Positions 1 through 4,630 of a stretch of DNA of 9,362 nt are shown piece after piece. The DNA comes from Calditrichota bacterium (GTDB lineage: Bacteria; Zixibacteria; MSB-5A5; GN15; FEB-12). The notes under the pieces are model-generated. The model did not search any database. It saw only the letters and a program-made list of their open reading frames with translations, and was not told the origin of the DNA. Within the stretch, counting starts at the first letter, position 1. Every line of letters begins with the position of its first letter. The stretch is from positions 1-9,362 of the forward strand of contig QQUK01000300.1 in NCBI GenBank assembly GCA_008501655.1, in the 5' to 3' direction. The translations under genes were made by a program, and so were the position numbers.

Positions 1-727
1 AATTGAAAATCAATTCAGCAATCCCGTCATCAGGGATAGATATTTTTGAAAAGGGCAGTCCTAATGAGTAAGGAAGCAGATTTATATTCAGAATGGAGGG
101 AGCTACCTCAAATCGAAACGAATCAATTTTGACAATCAAGGGAGATGGTTTAACAGAACTTTCAGCTTTTTGAGCAAATTGTCCCCATCGGAATGCAAAA
201 CGGGAGAGAGAACTTTCGTTTAGAACCTGCTGCATACTAATGGAGAAATTGAATCCGACAGAACCGAAAAAGATGAGTTTGCCTATCTGTCCATAGTCGA
301 TTTTCTGATATCGTCCCGAAAGTATGATTTTAATTGCGTTAGCTACAGAGATATCTCCCAGCAAGGATTGAGCAATATTATTAAGTTTTCCCATTGGAAG
401 GATTCCGGTCGGTAGATTAGCTCTAATACCGACTTTGCCGACGAGATTAACTGTTCCGTCTCCGCCACAGGCTATCAGAGCCGTAACAGGTCCTCGTTTT
501 TGAATAGCTGGGGGGATTTGGTGGTGCCACCTGCGGAGTCCGGCGATCTTTTGAGCTGTATGAAGTAGTTTTACCGGTGAGTCCGGTTCAAAAACGGTAT
601 AATAGTCACCTTTTTTACGGATTGCCGATGTCAGCTTTTTAATTGGATCCCCGGCATACTTCGAGGCTTTTTTATTTACCAGCAGGCAATAGTGATTTGA
701 TTTCTGTTTTTGTTTTCTTTTTCGCAT
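1..727 (-). CDS. YegS/DAGK-type lipid kinase, C-terminus cut off by window edge
   Basis: Read on the minus strand from the ATG at 727-725, this frame stays open for 242 codons to the window edge, so the C-terminal part is missing (family members are usually about 290-320 residues). The diacylglycerol-kinase catalytic domain is clear: an N-terminal strand LLVNKKA near residue 15-21, the nucleotide-binding loop GGDGTVN at 88-94, a second loop LPMGKLNNIA at 110-119, and the C-terminal-lobe motif PDDG at 232-235. Enzymes of this family phosphorylate a lipid alcohol (diacylglycerol, sphingoid base or similar) at the inner membrane using ATP. The exact lipid cannot be read from sequence. The second loop is unusual: the family norm is close to GTxND, here GKLNN. 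The basic N-terminus (RKRKQKQK) fits membrane association. AAAAGG abuts the ATG with no spacing, so it is not a normal ribosome site. The gene is divergent from the prenyltransferase at 833. Confidence 0.88.
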   Translation of the reverse strand, partial: MRKRKQKQKSNHYCLLVNKKASKYAGDPIKKLTSAIRKKGDYYTVFEPDSPVKLLHTAQKIAGLRRWHHQIPPAIQKRGPVTALIACGGDGTVNLVGKVGIRANLPTGILPMGKLNNIAQSLLGDISVANAIKIILSGRYQKIDYGQIGKLIFFGSVGFNFSISMQQVLNESSLSRFAFRWGQFAQKAESSVKPSPLIVKIDSFRFEVAPSILNINLLPYSLGLPFSKISIPDDGIAELIFN

Positions 728-734
728 CCTTTTG

Positions 735-762
735 AAAATAGCAAATTTATAGGCGGAGGCAA
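735..762 (-). promoter_or_regulatory. weak candidate promoter of the lipid kinase gene
   Basis: On the minus strand, TTGCCT (757-762) and TATTTT (735-740) are 16 bp apart, each matching four of six consensus positions. The -10 box ends 7 bp before the ATG at 727. If real, the transcript would have almost no leader. A nearby TATAAA is an alternative -10 box but has no good -35 partner. Confidence 0.25.
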
Positions 763-798
763 AGGGAATTCGTTTCTATTTTAGTGAAATATTTATAC

Positions 799-827
799 TT
801 GAATGCTTATTTGAGTTTTCGTATTCT
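799..827 (+). promoter_or_regulatory. candidate promoter of the UbiA-family gene, abutting the start codon
   Basis: TTGAAT (799-804) is followed after 17 bp by TATTCT (822-827), which ends only 5 bp before the ATG at 833. No Shine-Dalgarno sequence lies between. The geometry predicts transcription starting at or next to the ATG, i.e. a leaderless mRNA. An alternative -10 box, TATACT at 794-799, lacks a good -35 partner. Confidence 0.45.
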
Positions 828-832
828 AAATC

Positions 833-1702
833 ATGTTTACCGCAATCATTAAAACTATCCGTCCGCCTCAATGGCTGAAGAATCTGATTCTATTTGCCGG
901 TCTTTTGTTTGCCGGGGAATTGATGATTCAGGAACATGCTCTTTTAGCGGTATGGGCGTTTGCTTCATTTTGCCTGATTTCTTCGGCGATTTATACGTTT
1001 AATGACATTATTGACCGGGAGAAAGACAGAAATCACCCGGTTAAAAAAGAAAGACCGATTGCCAAGGGGGAATTGTCAATAGAGCTGGCTTATAGTGTTA
1101 TTGTGGTTCTTCTGGCTGCGGGACTTGGTTTAGCATATACGATTAACTTGATGTTTTTCTATATCGCTGTAGGGTTTGTCAGTTTTAATATAATATACTC
1201 CCTGTTTCTGAAGAAAATTGTCATCGTCGATGTTATGTCGATTGCTATCAGTTTTGTCATACGGGCTTATGCAGGAGCTTTGGCAATCGATGTCCCGGCT
1301 TCAAAATGGCTGATTATAAATACACTGCTTCTGGCTCTCTTTTTAGGTTTTGGTAAAAGACGCCATGAGATTCTGCTTTTAGAGGGAAATGCATCCGACC
1401 ATCGGAAGATACTTGATAAATATTCACCGTATCTGTTGGACCAGTTAATCGGGGTGGTAACCGCGTCGGTTGTTGTTATGTATATGCTTTATACTTTTTC
1501 CAGTGAGGTCTCAACAAAACTTGGAACGGAAAACCTGTTTATAACGATACCGTTTGTTGTCTACGGTATATTCAGATATCTATATTTAATTCATAAAGAA
1601 GAGAAAGGTGGTTCGCCGACATCGGTTCTTCTGACTGACAAACCGATTTTAGCAACTGTGATTTTATGGATAATAACCGTATGTTACGTTTTATATATGT
1701 AA
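833..1702 (+). CDS. UbiA-family decaprenyl-phosphate phosphoribosyltransferase-like enzyme
   Basis: This 289-residue polytopic membrane protein carries the signature of the decaprenyl-phosphate phosphoribosyltransferase (DPPR synthase, Rv3806c-like) branch of UbiA prenyltransferases. It has RPPQWLKN at residues 10-17, the Mg-binding Asp motif NDxxDxxxD at 57-65 running into RxHPxKxxRPI (66-76), an R-A-x-A-G-A segment at 144-149, FGKRRHE at 173-179, and a late GGSPTSVLLTDKP segment. Hydrophobic stretches fit about eight or nine transmembrane helices. The known mycobacterial enzyme transfers phosphoribose from PRPP to decaprenyl phosphate, the first step toward decaprenyl-phospho-arabinose. In this organism the sugar's destination is unknown, and no DprE-type epimerase or PAP2 phosphatase is in the window. 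The start is chosen because the RPxQWxKN motif normally lies within the first 20 residues. No Shine-Dalgarno sequence is visible. The downstream lipoprotein gene overlaps its 3' end, so the two are probably cotranscribed. Confidence 0.88.
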   Translation: MFTAIIKTIRPPQWLKNLILFAGLLFAGELMIQEHALLAVWAFASFCLISSAIYTFNDIIDREKDRNHPVKKERPIAKGELSIELAYSVIVVLLAAGLGLAYTINLMFFYIAVGFVSFNIIYSLFLKKIVIVDVMSIAISFVIRAYAGALAIDVPASKWLIINTLLLALFLGFGKRRHEILLLEGNASDHRKILDKYSPYLLDQLIGVVTASVVVMYMLYTFSSEVSTKLGTENLFITIPFVVYGIFRYLYLIHKEEKGGSPTSVLLTDKPILATVILWIITVCYVLYM

Positions 1703-2634
1703 TCAAATTATTAGCGGTAATCGGTATAGGTATACCGGTGCTGTTTGGCTGTTCTGAAAAACAGGAATCACTTAAAGAACTTCCAGCTCCATATATTCTG
1801 GCCAATCTTGAATCCTATCCATGCAATGCTGCTGATTTTCTTAAAGAAAGTTACCCTGAGTTAAAGCTGAATGCTCTGGATTCGGTTGTATTGGTAAGAC
1901 CGGCTGCATTTCAGTCTCAGATGGGAGAGACAGCTGAAACCTATCTGAAATATCTGTTTGTCGGTAAAGCAAAACGGACTTATAAAACAAACAATGGTAA
2001 ACTTTTTGCTGAAATTCTTCAGTTTGCCGATGAGACTCATGCTTACGGGTTTTACGCTCTGACCCGGTCTCCCGGTCAGATGGTTAAGAGAATAGGGGGT
2101 GAATCATATCAATCCGGAAACAGCCGGTATATGACAAAATCTGATTGTGTGGTTATTTTATCAGCTGAAAATGAAGGGAATGAAAATATTCTGGAAAACC
2201 TGGCGATAACAATCTCTGAAGATATTGCCGGTCAGAAATCGATTCCAGCGACATTTTTATTATTCCCCTATAAAAATAAAATTGTCCCTTCCCAGCAGTA
2301 TTTTCCCTATGCATATCTGGATATACCCGGAATGCGTGATGTATATACTTCGTCATATATTATAGAGAAAGATACCGTAACCCTCTTTTTTACCATGGAC
2401 TCAACCGGTGAAAAATTCGCTTATCTGAAGCAGTATGCTGAGACAACCGGTAAGGTTACCCAGCCGGTTAAAAAATTTCCTTATGATGGCGAAAAGTCGC
2501 TTGCCTTTAATCATCCGGGCAAAGGTGTGATAATCGGGGGACTCAAACTGAATAAATTTGTTGGAATAGTCGGCTATGCTCCTGAATCATCCGATAAACT
2601 CCTGTTTGATTGGCTCCGGGGAATCCGTCAGTAA
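1681..2634 (+). CDS. lipoprotein, DUF6599-like, unknown function
   Basis: From the ATG at 1681 the product has 317 residues; an in-frame ATG at 1666 would add five (MDNNR). I prefer 1681 because it gives a basic n-region, a hydrophobic core and a lipobox VLFGC with the lipidated Cys at residue 24. The predicted product is therefore a lipid-anchored periplasmic or outer-membrane-facing protein. The body resembles DUF6599 from memory: a segment around YLKYLFVGKAKRTY, then an F-A-D-E-T-H-A-Y-G-F-Y-A-L-T-R stretch and an IGGESYQSG turn. No enzymatic motif is recognised. The gene overlaps the upstream prenyltransferase by 22 bp (37 from the longer start) and has no Shine-Dalgarno sequence of its own, so translational coupling is likely. 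The pairing suggests, but does not prove, an envelope role linked to the polyprenyl-phosphate sugar product. CCGG is especially dense in this gene (about 13 copies). Confidence 0.8.
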   Translation: MLRFIYVIKLLAVIGIGIPVLFGCSEKQESLKELPAPYILANLESYPCNAADFLKESYPELKLNALDSVVLVRPAAFQSQMGETAETYLKYLFVGKAKRTYKTNNGKLFAEILQFADETHAYGFYALTRSPGQMVKRIGGESYQSGNSRYMTKSDCVVILSAENEGNENILENLAITISEDIAGQKSIPATFLLFPYKNKIVPSQQYFPYAYLDIPGMRDVYTSSYIIEKDTVTLFFTMDSTGEKFAYLKQYAETTGKVTQPVKKFPYDGEKSLAFNHPGKGVIIGGLKLNKFVGIVGYAPESSDKLLFDWLRGIRQ

Positions 2635-2665
2635 ACCAGGTCCGAAAATATAATATGGGTGCAAT

Positions 2666-2698
2666 AAAAAAAGACTGTCCTAAAAGAACAGCCTTTTT
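2666..2698 (-). terminator. intrinsic terminator, best formed on minus strand, possibly bidirectional
   Basis: Arms 2668-2681 and 2685-2698 form a 14-bp stem with a 3-nt loop. Read on the minus strand, every position pairs (two as G-U wobbles), and the hairpin is followed by seven U (2666-2672). Read on the plus strand, the same positions become two A-C mismatches, with five T closing the stem and only AA after it. The hairpin is therefore a stronger terminator for minus-strand transcription, although it may also end the plus-strand operon whose last stop is at 2634. Confidence 0.7.
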
Positions 2699-2722
2699 AA
2701 TGGGGGAGGTAATATGTAAGGT

Positions 2723-2742
2723 ATCTTTAATAATCTTTAATC
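2723..2742. repeat. two tandem 10-bp units in intergenic DNA
   Basis: ATCTTTAATA is followed directly by ATCTTTAATC, and a related ATTCTTTAAC lies at 2771-2780. They fall inside or just upstream of the candidate small RNA. They could be a binding site or chance in AT-rich DNA. Confidence 0.4.
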
Positions 2743-2763
2743 GTGTACTTCGTTGCTCCATTT

Positions 2764-2791
2764 AATATATATTCTTTAACGGGGAATGCAA
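2764..2791 (-). promoter_or_regulatory. weak candidate promoter for the small RNA
   Basis: On the minus strand, TTGCAT (2786-2791) and TATATT (2764-2769) are separated by 16 bp. The -10 box matches five of six consensus positions; the -35 box keeps only TTG. The predicted start is near 2757. Confidence 0.25.
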
Positions 2792-2843
2792 GAGAAAAGT
2801 TCCACTTTTTTGTAAAGATTTACGAATTATTCTACTTTTTTTT

Positions 2844-2868
2844 AAAAAAAAGGGTCTCTCCAACCCCT
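2844..2868 (-). terminator. intrinsic terminator of the zinc-ribbon gene
   Basis: On the minus strand, AGGGGTT (2862-2868) pairs with GACCCTT (2850-2856) around a GGAGA loop, with G-U wobbles at two positions. The hairpin runs straight into eight U (2844-2851). It lies about 45 nt after the zinc-ribbon stop codon at 2913. The adjacent T8A8 run makes an 18-bp perfect palindrome (2835-2852). Confidence 0.7.
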
Positions 2869-2912
2869 CAAATCAAGAGAATAATTTCATTTGACAAAAT
2901 AATTAGACTAAA

Positions 2913-3224
2913 TCAGTCCTTAAATAGGTCGTCAAAGTTTTTCTTTTTGGCATCTTTGGCGTTGACCTGATGGGAAACGCCGCCGCCGATTTTGGTCGCA
3001 TCGCGCATCTGGAAATAATCGCAAAGATTATTCTTCTCTTTATCGGCTACATACGATTCGATATTTTCTTTGCATTGCCGGTTTTTAGATGGGTCGAAAT
3101 GACGGCAACCCCGGCAGCACCTGAGATCAGCATCACAGGAAGGGCATTGATCGGAACGCATGACCCTGCCGACAATTCCGGTCGGTTTCCCGCAGCTCCA
3201 GCATAAAAGTCCATCTGATTTCAT
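2913..3224 (-). CDS. small double zinc-ribbon protein
   Basis: This 103-residue protein has two likely zinc sites. The first is CWSC (C8, C11) with CPSC (C27, C30), a classic ribbon. The second is formed from C36/C37, C40, C51 and C68 in a segment reading CRGCRHFDP, then C-K-E, and ending NLCDYF at 66-71. The C-terminal 30 residues are Lys/Asp-rich and probably flexible. It looks like a cytosolic member of a widespread uncharacterised bacterial family; whether it binds nucleic acid or protein cannot be told. A strong ribosome site (AGGAG, about 7 nt before the ATG at 3224) fixes the start. It is a single-gene unit with its own promoter candidate and a terminator at 2844-2868. Despite its length it is not a shadow ORF: the Cys pattern, ribosome site and terminator agree. 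Confidence 0.85.
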   Translation of the reverse strand: MKSDGLLCWSCGKPTGIVGRVMRSDQCPSCDADLRCCRGCRHFDPSKNRQCKENIESYVADKEKNNLCDYFQMRDATKIGGGVSHQVNAKDAKKKNFDDLFKD

Positions 3225-3248
3225 TTTACATCTCCTCTGTTAATCTTA

Positions 3249-3275
3249 AATATAGGAAAAAGCTGTAAAATTCAA
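3249..3275 (-). promoter_or_regulatory. candidate promoter of the zinc-ribbon gene
   Basis: On the minus strand, TTGAAT (3270-3275) precedes TATATT (3249-3254) by 15 bp, or the overlapping TATTTA by 17 bp. Transcription would start near 3242, giving a leader of about 18 nt that includes the Shine-Dalgarno sequence. Confidence 0.35.
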
Positions 3276-3280
3276 GCAGA

Positions 3281-3332
3281 TTCTTTTAAGAAATATCAGG
3301 AAAATATTTCCCGTAATTAAGTTTTAAAACTT
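3281..3332. promoter_or_regulatory. three closely spaced inverted repeats between divergent genes
   Basis: Three dyads occupy 52 bp: TTCTT-TT-AAGAA (3281-3292), GGAAA-ATA-TTTCC (3299-3311), and the perfect 14-bp palindrome AAGTTTTAAAACTT (3319-3332). Their centres are about 19 and 21 bp apart, near two helical turns. The last overlaps the -35 box proposed for the gene at 3367, and the first lies just upstream of the zinc-ribbon promoter. They could be operator sites; AT-rich DNA also produces such dyads by chance. Confidence 0.35.
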
Positions 3333-3360
3333 GTACTACCGATAGATTAATAAGTATTAT
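3331..3360 (+). promoter_or_regulatory. candidate promoter of the thioredoxin-like lipoprotein gene
   Basis: TTGTAC (3331-3336) is followed after 18 bp by TATTAT (3355-3360), which ends 6 bp before the ATG at 3367. The -10 box is good and the -35 box is weak. With this geometry, transcription starts about at the ATG. Confidence 0.35.
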
Positions 3361-3366
3361 AGGGAT

Positions 3367-3873
3367 ATGAAAATGAAGAAAAAGCCTTTATTTACGCTAT
3401 TATTTGCGACTTTAACTGTTTTTATGGTCGGATGTTTAGATTCTGAATCTCCGGTTTCGGATAATTCAAACCCAAATACAGTAAATAGTGAAACTGATAT
3501 TTATTGGGTGTCTGTTTCCGAAATATATACAAACAATCCTGGATCTGAAGATAAGCCTTTTACATTGCTTTATTTTACCGATGATTCCTGTGCTGACGGG
3601 TTATTGATGGATTTTTATACGTTTACTGATGAAACTGTTATTGGAATTATAAATCAAAATTATAATCCTGCCCGAATTTCGACCTCAGACGATTCCCTGA
3701 TAGCATTTTATGATTCCACTATGACCGGAAATGAGCTATTTCAACTGTATAACTTAGTCGGCGTACCCTCTTTTTTGATACTCGATTCTGAGAACAGATA
3801 CTATCGTCGCATTCAGGCTGGTTATTATCCAGCTGAGGAATTTGGTCAGATATTATCGGAAGCGGCTCAATAA
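3367..3873 (+). CDS. lipoprotein with thioredoxin-like fold and degenerate CxxC
   Basis: This 168-residue protein has a basic n-region (MKMKKK), a hydrophobic core and the lipobox FMVGC with Cys23 as the lipidation site. A Ser/Asn-rich linker runs to about residue 43. The rest fits a thioredoxin fold of the thiol-disulfide or DUF255-like type: strand TLLYFTDDSC (66-75), a helix, then VGVPSFLILD (131-140) with the cis-proline at 134, and a final helix. The usual CxxC is reduced to C75-A-D-G, so only one Cys remains at the active site. Disulfide oxidoreductase activity is doubtful; a binding or chaperone-like role is possible. Starts at 3367 and 3373 (third codon) are both possible; AGGG at 3361-3364 would serve 3373. 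The gene ends TAA TAA, only 3 bp from the stop of the convergent CYTH gene. Confidence 0.8.
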   Translation: MKMKKKPLFTLLFATLTVFMVGCLDSESPVSDNSNPNTVNSETDIYWVSVSEIYTNNPGSEDKPFTLLYFTDDSCADGLLMDFYTFTDETVIGIINQNYNPARISTSDDSLIAFYDSTMTGNELFQLYNLVGVPSFLILDSENRYYRRIQAGYYPAEEFGQILSEAAQ

Positions 3874-3876
3874 TAA

Positions 3877-4521
3877 TCAGTTTAAGCCAGCATGTTTCAG
3901 TGCCCGGGCAAATTTACTCTCAGTCTGAATCTTAAACTCAATCTGAAGCGATGCGAAAATTTTGTGGAGGTGATCGGTGACAATTTCGAGTTTTGAGGTA
4001 TCTTCCAATTCAATCTCGAGTTCATACTCTGTTGACCCGTCTGAGAATTTAGTTGTATCGAGTTCAAAAGTATAAAAATAATCACCGAGCTTGATGTTTT
4101 TTCTTTGACGAAAATTTTCAAATTTCAAAAGTAAACTCAGGCCGGAAGTGAGTTTTAAAGACTCTTTGAGGTAGGTAACGATATTGTTTTCAATTTCAAA
4201 GATAGAATCCGGTGAAAGAATGATATTCTCAGCTGTTGATTTTGGTATGTCGGTTTCAATCTCTTTGCGGGTTGCAGCGATACCTTCGGAGGATGTTTTC
4301 GATTTCAAAGTGAGTTTTCCGCCGTTAGAAACAGTTCGGATACGCAAAGCCCAGTCGTTTGTTGAGAGCTTGCGGTCCTTGGTATCAAAGAAACAATTGT
4401 GCTGTCTCACCTCGTTGTCTAACTGCCCCATAAATCCGATTAATTTGAGATAGTCGGGAAATGATTCCAATGCGAGTTTTATCTCTATCTCTTCGCCTAT
4501 ATGTTCTGTACTGTGCATCAT
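3877..4521 (-). CDS. CYTH-domain (triphosphate tunnel) protein
   Basis: This 214-residue cytosolic protein opens with the CYTH signature ExExK (E11, E13, K15). It has FFDT at 44-47, ALRIR at 58-62, KLTLKSK at 69-75, and a late alternating acidic strand YELEIELED, all expected of the eight-stranded tunnel that binds triphosphates with divalent metal. Family members hydrolyse thiamine triphosphate or inorganic tripolyphosphate, or make cAMP (class IV CyaB). Substrate cannot be assigned from sequence. No CHAD or other extra domain is attached. The start at 4521 begins ATG ATG; the second is equally possible. The purine-rich AAAGAAAAGAAA before it is a weak ribosome site. It is divergent from the Old Yellow Enzyme gene with separate back-to-back promoters and convergent with the lipoprotein gene at its 3' end. 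The palindrome TGCCCGGGCA (3901-3910) lies inside its last codons. Confidence 0.88.
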   Translation of the reverse strand: MMHSTEHIGEEIEIKLALESFPDYLKLIGFMGQLDNEVRQHNCFFDTKDRKLSTNDWALRIRTVSNGGKLTLKSKTSSEGIAATRKEIETDIPKSTAENIILSPDSIFEIENNIVTYLKESLKLTSGLSLLLKFENFRQRKNIKLGDYFYTFELDTTKFSDGSTEYELEIELEDTSKLEIVTDHLHKIFASLQIEFKIQTESKFARALKHAGLN

Positions 4522-4549
4522 AATTTCTTTTCTTTATACGCTCTAATAT

Positions 4550-4577
4550 ATAATACGGTACAAATTAAATTTTTCAA
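4550..4577 (-). promoter_or_regulatory. promoter of the CYTH gene
   Basis: On the minus strand, TTGAAA (4572-4577) is followed after 16 bp by TATTAT (4550-4555), each five of six to consensus. The predicted start leaves a leader of about 20 nt. Confidence 0.5.
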
Positions 4578-4596
4578 GAGAAATCAGGGTGGAGAG

Positions 4597-4625
4597 TTGA
4601 CATTATTCATTATTTCCCACATAAT
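4597..4625 (+). promoter_or_regulatory. near-consensus promoter abutting the OYE start codon
   Basis: A perfect TTGACA (4597-4602), a 17-bp spacer and CATAAT (4620-4625) end only 5 bp before the ATG at 4631. There is no Shine-Dalgarno sequence in CTGTC. This predicts a leaderless mRNA. Confidence 0.7.
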
Positions 4626-4630
4626 CTGTC

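Larger units (their letters stand above)
2662..2757 (-). ncRNA. candidate small RNA with anti-Shine-Dalgarno motif and terminator
   Basis: This is an inferred transcript of about 95 nt on the minus strand. It would start near 2757, below a TTGCAT-16 bp-TATATT promoter-like pair. It contains two tandem TTAAAGAT units (2723-2742) and a C-rich stretch ACCTCCCCC (2702-2710) complementary to Shine-Dalgarno sequences. It ends in the hairpin and U7 tract at 2666-2698. The upstream minus-strand gene (zinc ribbon) has its own terminator at 2844-2868, so the second minus-oriented terminator needs another transcript to serve. No homology to a known RNA family is recognised. The alternative is that the hairpin simply ends the plus-strand lipoprotein operon. 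Confidence 0.3.

Noticed and set aside
2705..2719. GGAGGT followed by ATG TAA, a start-stop minimal frame with strong Shine-Dalgarno
   Set aside because: Spacing of 3 nt is too short, and it lies after a terminator on the plus strand. The same bases are better explained as the C-rich motif of the minus-strand candidate RNA.
2543..2761. Minus-strand open frame of 72 codons, starting MEQRSTRLK, over the lipoprotein 3' end
   Set aside because: No ribosome site. It runs through the terminator hairpin and antisense into the lipoprotein gene; no recognisable protein features.
2743..2970. Plus-strand open frame of 75 codons with a GTG start
   Set aside because: It crosses the T8A8 tract and terminator and overlaps the zinc-ribbon gene antisense; composition is that of non-coding AT-rich DNA.
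3901..3910. TGCCCGGGCA palindrome as a regulatory or terminator element
   Set aside because: It is in the coding sequence for conserved C-terminal residues of the CYTH protein, has no loop or T-run, and fits the general CCGG excess.
3897..4453. Open frames on both strands inside the CYTH gene
   Set aside because: They overlap the confident CYTH frame; translations are low-complexity and lack motifs.
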